From the NCBI RefSeq assembly GCF_944324935.1, contig NZ_CALUYG010000011.1, positions 1 through 61,484 of the forward strand: a DNA stretch of 61,484 bases. Direction: 5' to 3'. The notes under the pieces were generated by a model. It saw only the letters and a program-made list of their open reading frames with translations, was not told the origin of the DNA and ran no database searches. A program made the translations under genes and the position numbers. This stretch comes from an uncultured Desulfovibrio sp. (GTDB taxonomy: Bacteria > Desulfobacterota > Desulfovibrionia > Desulfovibrionales > Desulfovibrionaceae). This document shows positions 18,893 through 27,284 of the stretch, one piece after another. Each line of letters starts with the position of its first letter. Positions within the stretch are counted from its first letter, which is position 1.

Positions 18893-20741
18893 CGTCATCC
18901 TCCCGCAGGCCGCGCCATTTTCGCCGCAGCCGGAAGAACAGGCCCCGGCCAGCGGGGGTGACGGTAAAGCCGTCTTCGCGCAGCATGTGCCGCAGATTGA
19001 GCAGATGGGCCGAGCCCACCAGCGCGCAGCAGCCGCCGCGCTCCAGATAGGGGCGCATGCGCTCGCGAAAACGCTGATCCCGTTCCGCGATTACCTGCCC
19101 CGTACGGGTGGGGAACTCCGTGCTGGTCCCCATCATGCCCAGGAGGTCTCCGGCCAGATAGGTACGCACATTGGCCCGCAGGTAGGCGGCCCATTGTCCG
19201 CAGGCCCGAAAATGCGCCACGGCCCGTGCGGGGGGGACGCTTTCCAGCGCGGCGATCTGTTCCGCGAGGTCCTCCATGGCCAGCACGCGTTTGCCCATGC
19301 CGTGGGCCGTGCGCCAGGCTTCCAGGTCCACGGAATACCGCCAGCCGCGCCGTTCCAGATAGGCGCACCAGAGGGAAAAGAAGGCGTACCACGGGCGCGT
19401 CCGGCGCAGGAACCAGTCCACATCGGCCTTGTTCTCCGCTTCCATGTTGAGGGCCCGCCAGAAGGGGCCCTCCGGCCCGCGGACCACCCGGGCCAGCGCG
19501 GCCCGTTCGGACGGCGTCAGCAGATCGTAGAGGCAGGCGTCCGGCGCGGGCGGGCGCTTGCCGGCCCGGGCGACCGTCTCCAGGCTGTCCTCGTCCAGAT
19601 GGCCTTCAAAGAGGACGGTATCCACCTCACGGAACAGGCGCTTGAAGGCATTTTCAAAGGAATAGGGAAAAAAGTGAGCCGTGCCGCCCAGCCAGGAGAT
19701 GCGGCCGTCCTTTTCCACCTTCCAGAGCATGCGGTAGGGGCGCTGCACCTGGGCGTGTTCCATCTCTCGCCGGGCTTCGTGCCAGGCGGCGTCAGGGGCG
19801 GTATGCATGCTCGCCAGCAGGGCCAGCATGAAAGCTTCGTCCCGTTTGGGCTCCTCCCAGTCGGCGCGCACATAGCGCAGGGCGGGGCGGCCGCCCCATT
19901 TGCGTTTGAAGCGGCTGATGCCCGCATTGACGCCCAGCCCCAGATGGATGAAACGCTTGCCGCGCTGCCGGGCCCGCTCCAGCATGAGGGCAAAGAGGGC
20001 GTCCGTGGCGTAGGGCGTTGCGTGTTCCCGCGAGTGCGCGCCCAGCAGATAGGTGTCGAAATGCGCCGGAGCCTCGTCCATGACGAGACAGGCGGCCAGA
20101 TGCCCGTCGGCGTCGAAAGCATTGAGCAGACGGACGCGGCAGCGGGCGTCCCGCAGCAGATCTTCCACCCGGCCGTACAGCGCGCGTACGGACGGCGGCA
20201 GGGCGGCACGGCCCAGGAATTCCCCCCAGAGGCGGCGGTGGGCGGACGTGAACTCCCGCCCGGCCTCCAGCCGCAGCGCGGCCCGCGCGCGGGCCAGGGG
20301 CGTCCGCAGGCGCGCGGGCACGGGGGCCAGCGCCGACAGCACATAGTAGCGATCCGTTTCCGTCGTATGGCCGCGCAGAGAGGCAGGCAGGCGCGGCGCC
20401 ATGAGATGGAAGATCCGCGCGCCGGTGCGGCGTTTCGCCTCCCGGAAGGCGGCCTCGAAGGCGGCGGGGGAGGATCCCCCCGTGAGGGCATAGCCGATGC
20501 CGATGAGCCGCTCCCCGGCATGGAGGAACAGATAATCTCCCACCCGTAGCGGCGTGCCGCCAGAGGCGACGGCCATGAGCGCCGGGGAATGCTCGGGGAT
20601 GCGGGCCGGAAAAGCGGTGGGGGACAGATCCGGCGCAGACGTATCCGCTTCGTCGGGATGTCCGCCGGACAGGATGTCGGGCGCGCCCTCATCGTGCGGC
20701 GGAGCGGCAAAAACAGATGACGTGACGGAGGTTGTCGGCAT
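18885..20741 (-). CDS. Fusion of GNAT-like acyltransferase and TraB/GumN domain
   Basis: 618 aa. Residues 1-50 are disordered; 50-310 are a GNAT-like domain (LGLGVNAGISRFKRKW) paralogous to the downstream protein. From 345 there is a TraB/PrgY/GumN-type domain: WLGGTAHFF (W350-H356), DTVLFEGHLDED and, near the end, CALVGSAHLLNLRHMLREDGF, the paired GxxH signatures of this putative metalloprotease/Tiki-like fold. No signal peptide is evident. AGGAG precedes ATG 20741; in-frame sequence further upstream is antisense to nothing real and lies in the fliI gap. Combination is unusual. Confidence 0.75.
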   Translation of the reverse strand: MPTTSVTSSVFAAPPHDEGAPDILSGGHPDEADTSAPDLSPTAFPARIPEHSPALMAVASGGTPLRVGDYLFLHAGERLIGIGYALTGGSSPAAFEAAFREAKRRTGARIFHLMAPRLPASLRGHTTETDRYYVLSALAPVPARLRTPLARARAALRLEAGREFTSAHRRLWGEFLGRAALPPSVRALYGRVEDLLRDARCRVRLLNAFDADGHLAACLVMDEAPAHFDTYLLGAHSREHATPYATDALFALMLERARQRGKRFIHLGLGVNAGISRFKRKWGGRPALRYVRADWEEPKRDEAFMLALLASMHTAPDAAWHEARREMEHAQVQRPYRMLWKVEKDGRISWLGGTAHFFPYSFENAFKRLFREVDTVLFEGHLDEDSLETVARAGKRPPAPDACLYDLLTPSERAALARVVRGPEGPFWRALNMEAENKADVDWFLRRTRPWYAFFSLWCAYLERRGWRYSVDLEAWRTAHGMGKRVLAMEDLAEQIAALESVPPARAVAHFRACGQWAAYLRANVRTYLAGDLLGMMGTSTEFPTRTGQVIAERDQRFRERMRPYLERGGCCALVGSAHLLNLRHMLREDGFTVTPAGRGLFFRLRRKWRGLREDDDD

Positions 20742-20944
20742 GGCGGTACTCCTGCGGCCTGCCTTCAGCATAGCCGCCAATGCCGCCCTGCGCCAAGGGA
20801 AAAATGGGCGGTGGCCGGCGCATCGTTTTCCTGCCTGGGCATTGAGGGGGATGCTGGCCGGAGGAGGACGGAACCCCTCCCGCAGCGGCGCGGGACGTTT
20901 TTTCTTCAGGAACGCCCCCCCGGCAAAACGTTTTTCGCGTCGTT

Positions 20945-22462
20945 TCAGCCGCGGGAGGGCATGGTGATGGGCATCCCCGGCTGGACGGGCGGTTTGCCGG
21001 GCATCCCCGGCTGTGGCGACGCGGGCTGGCCGGAGGCGGCAAGGTCGCGCAGTTTCTGCATGCAGCTGTCGAGGAATTCGGGATCGGCCACATCCTGCCG
21101 CAAAAAGGCGTTGATGGCCGGCATCTTGGCGATGGCCTCGTCGATCTCGGGATTGCTGCCGCGGGCGTAGGCACCGATATTGATCATGTCCTCCACGCGG
21201 CGGTAGGTGCTCATATGGCGCGTCACCACGCGGCCGGCCAGCACATCCTCCCGGGTACAGATGTCCGAACGCAGACGGCTGATGGAGCGCAGTACGTCGA
21301 TGGCCGGGAAATGGCCCTGGTCGGCCAGCTCGCGCGTCAGCACGATGTGGCCGTCGAGGATGGAGCGCACCGCGTCGGCAATGGGCTCGTTGAAGTCGTC
21401 GCCGTCCACCAGTACGGTATAAATGCCGGTGATGGTCCCGGTGGACGACCGTCCGGCGCGTTCCAGCAGCTTGGGGAGCTGGGCGAAGACGGTGGGGGTG
21501 TACCCCTTGGTGGTCGGCGGTTCGCCCACGGCCAGGCCCACTTCGCGCGCGGCCATGGCGAAACGGGTCACGGAGTCCATCATAAGCAGGACGTCCATGC
21601 CCTTGTCGCGGAAATATTCGGCCACGGCCGTAGCGGAATAGGCGGCGCGCATACGCACCAGCGGCGACTGGTCGGACGTGGCGATGACGAGCACCGAGCG
21701 GGCCATGCCCTCGGGACCGAGGTCGCGCTCCATGAATTCCACCACTTCGCGGCCGCGTTCGCCGATAAGGGCGATAACGTTGACGTCGGCCTTGGTGTAA
21801 CGGGCCATCATGCCCATGAGCGTGGATTTGCCCACCCCGGAACCGGCCATGATGCCCACACGCTGTCCCTTGCCCAGGGTGATGAGGCTGTTGATGGCCC
21901 GCACGCCCACATCGAGGATGTCGGTGATGCGGGGCCGCATGAGGGGGCTCGGCGGATCGGCATAGATGGGGGCAAGCTCCGACTGCCATTTGGCGCGCGC
22001 TTCCGCGAGCCAGGCGGGCTTGAAGGGGGCCTGCGCGGCCATCTGGGACTCAAAGTCGGCCCTGCCGCCATCGGCGGTGCCGAGGGGCGACTCGCACAGT
22101 TCGGTGCTGACCGGCGGCCCGGAGTCCAGCGGCGTGCCGAAGGCGTCAAAGGCGCGGCCCAGGGAGTCCGGGCCCACGGGGAAGACGGGCGGCAGGCTGG
22201 TATTGCGGATGCGGCTGCCCGGGCGGATGCCGCGCATGTCGCCATAGGGCATGAAGAGCAGGTTCCCTTCGCGGAAGCCGACGACTTCGGCGGCGATGCC
22301 GTGGGCATCGTCATCGGGCAGCATGTGACAGACGGCGCCCAGCGGCGCGCGTATCCCGCTGCCTTCGGCCACGAGACCGACCACCTTGGTCACCTTGCCG
22401 TAGGAACGGACGGGATTGCTGGCCCGCAGCAGGCGGGAGCAGGCCTGGGGATCAAGCAGCAT
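20945..22462 (-). CDS. fliI: Flagellar export ATPase
   Basis: 505 aa. F1-beta-like ATPase that energises the flagellar type III export apparatus. Walker A is GSGVGKSTL and Walker B VLLMMDSVTRFA; GERGREVVEF and GYTPTVFAQLPKLLERAG are family signatures. It is about 50 residues longer than usual because of an insert rich in Ala, Lys and Glu between the N-terminal barrel and the catalytic core (around residues 125-165) and a Pro/Gly-rich tail. Last gene of the fliF-fliG-fliH-fliI block, 6 bases after fliH. Confidence 0.95.
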   Translation of the reverse strand: MLLDPQACSRLLRASNPVRSYGKVTKVVGLVAEGSGIRAPLGAVCHMLPDDDAHGIAAEVVGFREGNLLFMPYGDMRGIRPGSRIRNTSLPPVFPVGPDSLGRAFDAFGTPLDSGPPVSTELCESPLGTADGGRADFESQMAAQAPFKPAWLAEARAKWQSELAPIYADPPSPLMRPRITDILDVGVRAINSLITLGKGQRVGIMAGSGVGKSTLMGMMARYTKADVNVIALIGERGREVVEFMERDLGPEGMARSVLVIATSDQSPLVRMRAAYSATAVAEYFRDKGMDVLLMMDSVTRFAMAAREVGLAVGEPPTTKGYTPTVFAQLPKLLERAGRSSTGTITGIYTVLVDGDDFNEPIADAVRSILDGHIVLTRELADQGHFPAIDVLRSISRLRSDICTREDVLAGRVVTRHMSTYRRVEDMINIGAYARGSNPEIDEAIAKMPAINAFLRQDVADPEFLDSCMQKLRDLAASGQPASPQPGMPGKPPVQPGMPITMPSRG

Positions 22463-22468
22463 GGCGGG

Positions 22469-23944
22469 CTACCCCTTCTTTTCGCCGTCCGGCGCAAGGA
22501 AGCCCCCCCGCAGCAGGGCTTCGTCCATATCGTCTTCCAGCGGGAAAAGTTCCTCTTCCAGTTCCTCGAGCGTGGGATCCGCCTTCTTGCTGCGGGCGAT
22601 GGTGGGAGGTGGGGGCGTCCGCCCGCCGTCATCCTCGCCCAGCGGCGGCAGATAGGCTTCGGGAACGATCTCCTGCGCTCCGGCAGCCGGGGCGGGCGCG
22701 CCCTTGCCGCTCGTCACGGGCGGCTGGCCGTCATCGTCAAGATCGGCGGGCAGGCTGTCGATCTCGTCATCATCGGGCAGGAGCGCTATGTCGTCCTCTT
22801 CAGCGGGAACGGGCAGTTCCCGCGCCGTTTCGTCAGGGGCCGGCGGCAGCGCCTCTTCCTCGGGCGCGGCTTCCGCCGTGTCTTCGGCCCCGGCCGGGGG
22901 CAGCGCTTCTTCAGTCCGGGCGGCCTCGGCAGGCGTCGCCTCCTCCGGCGTCGCGGCATCAGCCGCGGCCTCGGCGGCCGGCGCGCTTTCTTCCGCCTTC
23001 ACCGGTTCGGGTCCGAGCTGGCGCGCCCGCTCCAGCAGCGTGTCCAGCAGCCGGGCTTCCTTCTCTTCATTGGCGCGATCCTCGTCCGTGGTTGGCAGGC
23101 CAAGATGAACCAGGATATTTTCCACCAGTTCCCGGAAATGTTCCCGGCGACAGTCCACGCTGCCGCTGCAACTTTCGGCCACAAAGCCGCCGGGCTCCAT
23201 CGTGTCGTCCGTATTGACGATCCATTGCTGGAGTTCGGGCACGCGCTCCTTGGCCGCGGCGAACATGTCGGTGACGGCTTCCTCGTCTTCGGGATGCACG
23301 CGCACGGTGATGGTGGTGCGATCCTCCAGCTGCCGGACGGCGGTCAGCATGAGCGTACGCAGCACGTCTTCATGCTGGCTGCTGAGCACATAGCCCGTGC
23401 CCGCGCTGACGGCGGCCCTGGTCAGTTCCACCAGCGACTCGCGCCACTGGCGGCAGATGTCGTGCGTCTGGATCTGCACGGCCTGCATCATCCAGCCCAC
23501 ATACTGCGCCAGCTCGAAGCGGATCTGCTGCAGATCGCCGGCCACCTGATCCATGCCGTCCTTGTAGCCCTCGTCATGGGCGGCGGCGCGGATGCGCTCG
23601 GCCTCGGCCAGTTCCTTGCTGGTCTTGCCGCGCTCAAGCTGCATGGCCTCGTAGCCGTCACGCGTGGACTGCCGGATGCTCTCGGCTTCGGAGATGATGC
23701 GCTGGTAGCTGGCCTGCGCGTCCCGCTTGGCTTCTTCCAGCACGCGCTGGCGCTCGGCATAGGCTTCGCCGAGGATCTGGCGGGCACGCTCCACGGCGCG
23801 CGCCTTGACGCGCTCCATGTAGTCTTCCTGGTTCTGCTGCCGCTCCTGTTCCCTGCGGATGGGCTCCTGCATGGCTTCCAGCTGTGCCATCGAAGCCTCG
23901 CGATCGCCCATGAAGATGGTGCCCCATTTTTTTCGCAGATCCAT
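22469..23944 (-). CDS. fliH: Flagellar assembly protein FliH with a long acidic tail
   Basis: 491 aa. FliH/YscL regulates FliI and tethers it to the C-ring. The first 300 residues fit: long charged helix (MERVKARAVERARQILGEAY), GYKDGMDQVAGDLQQIR, then the VHPEDEEAVTDMF domain. The last 190 residues are Glu/Ala/Pro-rich with repeated EEA, APAA and DDDEIDSLP segments, absent from typical FliH (about 230-260 aa). ATG 23944 is favoured over 23950 because GGAG is seven bases before it. Operon context confirms the assignment. Confidence 0.88.
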   Translation of the reverse strand: MDLRKKWGTIFMGDREASMAQLEAMQEPIRREQERQQNQEDYMERVKARAVERARQILGEAYAERQRVLEEAKRDAQASYQRIISEAESIRQSTRDGYEAMQLERGKTSKELAEAERIRAAAHDEGYKDGMDQVAGDLQQIRFELAQYVGWMMQAVQIQTHDICRQWRESLVELTRAAVSAGTGYVLSSQHEDVLRTLMLTAVRQLEDRTTITVRVHPEDEEAVTDMFAAAKERVPELQQWIVNTDDTMEPGGFVAESCSGSVDCRREHFRELVENILVHLGLPTTDEDRANEEKEARLLDTLLERARQLGPEPVKAEESAPAAEAAADAATPEEATPAEAARTEEALPPAGAEDTAEAAPEEEALPPAPDETARELPVPAEEDDIALLPDDDEIDSLPADLDDDGQPPVTSGKGAPAPAAGAQEIVPEAYLPPLGEDDGGRTPPPPTIARSKKADPTLEELEEELFPLEDDMDEALLRGGFLAPDGEKKG

Positions 23945-23978
23945 AGACATGCTCCGTCACCCGCCCTGCCGTTTTCAG

Positions 23979-24974
23979 CTAGACAAAGATGTCCCCGCCG
24001 CCGCGGCTGACTACAAGCTTGTTTTCGGCCTCCAGACGACGCACGATCTTGACGATGTTCTGCTGGGCGGCTTCCACGTCCGACAGCTTGGTCGGCCCCA
24101 TGTATTCCAGTTCCTCGCGGATCATGTTGCCCGCGCGTTCGGACATGTTGCGGAAGAACTTTTCCTTGAGCTCGTCGCTGGCCCCGCGCAGGGCAAGGGT
24201 GAGGTCCTCGTTGGAAATCTCCTTGAGCATCTCGCGCACGCCGCGGTCGTCGATATTCTTGCAGTCCTCGAAGACGAACATGAGGTTGCGGATATCTTCG
24301 GCCATCTGGGCGGAATCCTCTTCGATCTCGGAGAGCACTTCCTCTTCGGTGGCGCGGTCCACGGCATTGAGGATCTCGGCCACGGACTGGACGCCGCCCA
24401 CCTTCTTGCCTTCCTTGCCGCCCATGGCGATGAGCTGGCTCGTGAGCACCTTGTCCACTTCCATGAGCATGTCCTCGGGCACGGATTCCAGGCGGGCCAG
24501 GCGCATGAGCACTTCGGCGCGCACGCCGGCGGGCAGGCTCGTCAAAAGATTGGCGGCCTGATCGGGATTGAGATGCCCCATGATGAGGGCCAGCGTCTGC
24601 GGGTGTTCGTTGCGCAGGATCTGCGAGAGCAGGCGCGGGCTGACCGATTCCAGCTCGCGGAAGGGCGCCGGGCCGGTATCCAGGTTCAGGGCATCCATGA
24701 TGTACTTGGCCGTCTCGGGATCAAGGTTCTTGACCAGGAGGCGCTTCAGGATGTCGCTGCCGCCGGAGATCATGTCCACGCCTTCCACAAGGGACTCGTG
24801 GAACTCGCGCAACACTTCCTCCACGGTTTCCTTGGGCACGGAGGGCAGCTCCACGATGGCTTTGGAAATATCGGCGATCTCCTGCCGCTCCATACGCTTG
24901 AAAACATCCGCCGTGAATTTGTCGCCCATGGCGAGCAGCAGTACGGCTATGCGCTGTTGACCTGTCAGAACCAT
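23979..24974 (-). CDS. fliG: Flagellar motor switch protein FliG
   Basis: 331 aa, usual length. Rotor protein joining FliF to the C-ring and engaging the stator. N-terminal LTGQQRIAVLLLAMGD, middle EHPQTLALIMGHL and C-terminal FVFEDCKNIDDRGVREML and EELEYMGP segments match FliG. AAGGAG precedes the start. It is separated from the small gene upstream by 139 bases. Confidence 0.97.
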   Translation of the reverse strand: MVLTGQQRIAVLLLAMGDKFTADVFKRMERQEIADISKAIVELPSVPKETVEEVLREFHESLVEGVDMISGGSDILKRLLVKNLDPETAKYIMDALNLDTGPAPFRELESVSPRLLSQILRNEHPQTLALIMGHLNPDQAANLLTSLPAGVRAEVLMRLARLESVPEDMLMEVDKVLTSQLIAMGGKEGKKVGGVQSVAEILNAVDRATEEEVLSEIEEDSAQMAEDIRNLMFVFEDCKNIDDRGVREMLKEISNEDLTLALRGASDELKEKFFRNMSERAGNMIREELEYMGPTKLSDVEAAQQNIVKIVRRLEAENKLVVSRGGGDIFV

Positions 24975-25113
24975 CCCGGACGTCTCCTTGGAACAATTTC
25001 AGCCTGAATCTGTAATGCACTTGCGCGCTGCTGTCCAGCCCGCCGAAGCGGCGGCGGGGACCCCGGCCACCCCCAGCGCAGCGAATGACGGGCTTTTCCG
25101 TCACTTTTTCCGT

Positions 25114-25335
25114 CTAGCGTTTTTTTGTCTTGCCGGGATCGGCGTCCATCCAGCGCTTGATGATCCGGATGGCCTGATCCATGTGCTGCTCCGTCATGCG
25201 GAACAGCCGTAACCGCAATTCCTCCACGCGCCGGTTGGTTTCCTTCTGGGCGTGGCGATAGGCCCGCAACTCCGCCAGCGAGGGCACATGGCCCTCGCCG
25301 GCGGCAGGCTCCATATTAGGCTGCTTTGGCTTCAT
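25114..25335 (-). CDS. Small protein resembling the FliF C-terminal tail
   Basis: 73 aa, charged and mostly helical. Residues 48-63, TEQHMDQAIRIIKRWM, match the last residues of the FliF encoded upstream (SDQHMEQVVTLVRGWM): 6 of 16 identical and most others conservative. That part of FliF is what FliG binds. The gene overlaps the 3' end of fliF by 20 bases and precedes fliG, so it is made with both. It may be a FliG-binding regulator or chaperone, or a tail duplicated from fliF. I do not recognise a named family. Confidence 0.7.
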   Translation of the reverse strand: MKPKQPNMEPAAGEGHVPSLAELRAYRHAQKETNRRVEELRLRLFRMTEQHMDQAIRIIKRWMDADPGKTKKR

Positions 25336-26965
25336 TCTTCATCCACCCGCGCACAAGGGTCACCACCTGTTCCATATGCTGATCGGACAGGGAGAAGATG
25401 TGCGCCTTGAGAGCTTCGATATCCTTGAACACCAGTTCATCATCCTCGTCGCCGGCTTCGATGGCCTTTTCCTCGCCCTTGGCCGCTTCTTCCAGCGCCT
25501 CATAGAGAGCGAGCTGTTCTTCGGCGGCGGGCAGGCCTTCCAGGCCTTCCACCATTTCGCCGGCTTCCACCTTGGGCCGGATAAGGGCCAGCACCACGGG
25601 CCGGACGACCAGCATGAGGAAGAGGAAGGCCAGAAGGGCATTGAGCAGGGGCTTGCCCAGACGTTCGGCGTAGTCGGAGAGCAGGTCGCCGAAGTTGGGT
25701 TCCGCCGGCGGCTCGGAGCCGGAGAAGGGGATGGAGCTCACTTCCAGGGAGTCGCCGCGGGTGTTGTCCAGCCCCACGGCGTTGGACACCAGCTGCCGGA
25801 CCTGCGCCAGTTCTTCCTCGGTGCGCGGCACGAAGGACCAGGCGCCGTCCACCTTCTGGTAGGTCCCGTCGATGATGACGGCCACGGTCAGGCGGCGCAG
25901 ATCGCCCACGTTGGACACGATCTGATGTTCTTCCTTGTTGATCTCGTAGTTGGTGGTGCGGGTCTCGCGGCTGCCGTTCTGATTGGACACGGAACCGGTG
26001 ATGCCGTCCCCGCGGAAGTTGGTGTCCGGCGCGCCGGCTTCCAGGTTGGCCTGGCCCTGCTGGGCTTCTTCGCTGCGCTGTTCGCTGCGGACGGCCGTCT
26101 TTTCCGGGTCATAGAGTTCGCGGCGGATGGTCTTCTGGCTGAAGTCCATATCCGCATTGACCTTGGCGATGACGCGGCCGGGCCCGAAGAGCGGCTGCAA
26201 CATCTCCTCGATGCGGCGTTCAAGGTTGCGCTGCACCTGGAGGCGGTGTTCCATCTGGGTGCTGGACGCGCCGGCGAGGCTGTCCTCCTCGGGCTGATAG
26301 AGCACCTTGCCGCCGTTGTCCGTGATGGACACATGCTGCTTGTCCAGCCCTTCCACGGACATGATCATCATGTTGAGGATGGCGGTGATCTCCTTCTGGT
26401 CGGGCTTGGCGCTGGGGCTGTTCAGCTTGAGGACGACAGAGGCCGAGGGTTCCTCGCGCTCTTCCACAAAGAGGCTGCGCTTGGGGATGACCAGATGCAC
26501 GCGGGCGCTCTCCACGCTGGGGAACTCGCTGATGGTGCGGGCCAGTTCGCCCTGGAGCGCGCGGGTGTAGTTGATCTTCTGCACGAAGTCGGTCTGGCCT
26601 ACCTTGACCTTGTCGAAGATCTCGAAGCCGATGCCCTGCCCCACCAGGCCGCCTTCGCCGGCGATCTTGATGCGCTGGTCGTAGACCACTTCCTGCGGCA
26701 CCATGATGGTGGTGCCGTTGTCGGCAAGTTTGTACGGGATCTTGTCCGCCTGCAGCATCTTGACGACGCGGTTGGCGTCCTCGCCGCTCAGATTGGAGTA
26801 CAGGACGCGGTAGTCGGGGCGTGTGGCGTAGATGGACAGGCCAATGATGGCCGCCAGCAGCAGTACGGCGCCGCCGGCGGAAAGCACGCGCTGCGCTGTG
26901 CTCATGCTGGACCACGAGTCCCGGAAACGATTCACGGCATTGTTAAGAGGGGCTGGCATCGGCAT
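25316..26965 (-). CDS. fliF: Flagellar MS-ring protein FliF
   Basis: 549 aa, normal length. Inner-membrane ring that seeds flagellum assembly. N-terminal membrane helix (about 25-45), YscJ-type ring domains (RVLYSNLSGEDANRVVKML and SARVHLVIPKRSLFVEER), a second helix (LLNALLAFLFLMLVVRPVV) and an acidic cytosolic tail with the FliG-binding SDQHMEQVV motif. First gene of the operon, with a sigma-54 promoter 55 bases upstream. Confidence 0.96.
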   Translation of the reverse strand: MPMPAPLNNAVNRFRDSWSSMSTAQRVLSAGGAVLLLAAIIGLSIYATRPDYRVLYSNLSGEDANRVVKMLQADKIPYKLADNGTTIMVPQEVVYDQRIKIAGEGGLVGQGIGFEIFDKVKVGQTDFVQKINYTRALQGELARTISEFPSVESARVHLVIPKRSLFVEEREEPSASVVLKLNSPSAKPDQKEITAILNMMIMSVEGLDKQHVSITDNGGKVLYQPEEDSLAGASSTQMEHRLQVQRNLERRIEEMLQPLFGPGRVIAKVNADMDFSQKTIRRELYDPEKTAVRSEQRSEEAQQGQANLEAGAPDTNFRGDGITGSVSNQNGSRETRTTNYEINKEEHQIVSNVGDLRRLTVAVIIDGTYQKVDGAWSFVPRTEEELAQVRQLVSNAVGLDNTRGDSLEVSSIPFSGSEPPAEPNFGDLLSDYAERLGKPLLNALLAFLFLMLVVRPVVLALIRPKVEAGEMVEGLEGLPAAEEQLALYEALEEAAKGEEKAIEAGDEDDELVFKDIEALKAHIFSLSDQHMEQVVTLVRGWMKNEAKAA

Positions 26966-27020
26966 AACGAACTTCCTTACTCCTGCGTTAGGCGGTCACG
27001 GACCGCGGACGGCCTTATTT

Positions 27021-27038
27021 TTGCAATTCGTATGCCAA
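27021..27038 (-). promoter_or_regulatory. Sigma-54 promoter of the fliF operon
   Basis: On the minus strand TTGGCATACGAATTGCAA contains TGGCAT-N5-TTGCA: the -24 GG and -12 GC are exactly spaced and only one consensus base differs. Transcription should start near 27010, about 45 bases before fliF. Sigma-54 control is common for middle flagellar genes; an enhancer-binding regulator would be needed, and none is in this window. Confidence 0.75.
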
Positions 27039-27242
27039 TTTTTTAATATACTGAAATCAAATGATTATTTTTAAAATTTTTGGCTATCCCCTTGTCGGCG
27101 TTCATATTTTGACGCCCAGGCCCGCCGGCCCGGTCGCGAAAAAACGCCCGCCGGCACGTCCCCGCCGGCCGGCGTGCGGCGACGCCGCCGGATCGAGGCC
27201 CGACGGCGTCGCAAGGAGCCGAAAAAGAAGGAAAAGCGCGGG

Positions 27243-27283
27243 GGAAACCCGGTTTCCGCCCTTCCCGTGCTTTTCGGGAAGGG
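27243..27283 (-). terminator. Double hairpin after the alcohol dehydrogenase gene
   Basis: Starting two bases after the stop, a 9-base stem (27259-27267 with 27275-27283) is followed by a second (GGAAACC/GGTTTCC, 27243-27257). A mixed T-rich stretch follows beyond 27240. A further 9-base inverted repeat lies at 27179-27212. Confidence 0.6.
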
Positions 27284-27284
27284 G

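Noticed and set aside
18849-20549. 566-codon plus-strand open frame
   Set aside because: Antisense of the acyltransferase-TraB fusion; no domain or ribosome binding site.
20742-21989. N-terminal extension of the TraB fusion into fliI
   Set aside because: It overlaps fliI in another frame; the ATG at 20741 has AGGAG.
21215-24010. 931-codon plus-strand open frame
   Set aside because: Antisense of fliI and fliH, which have clear motifs.
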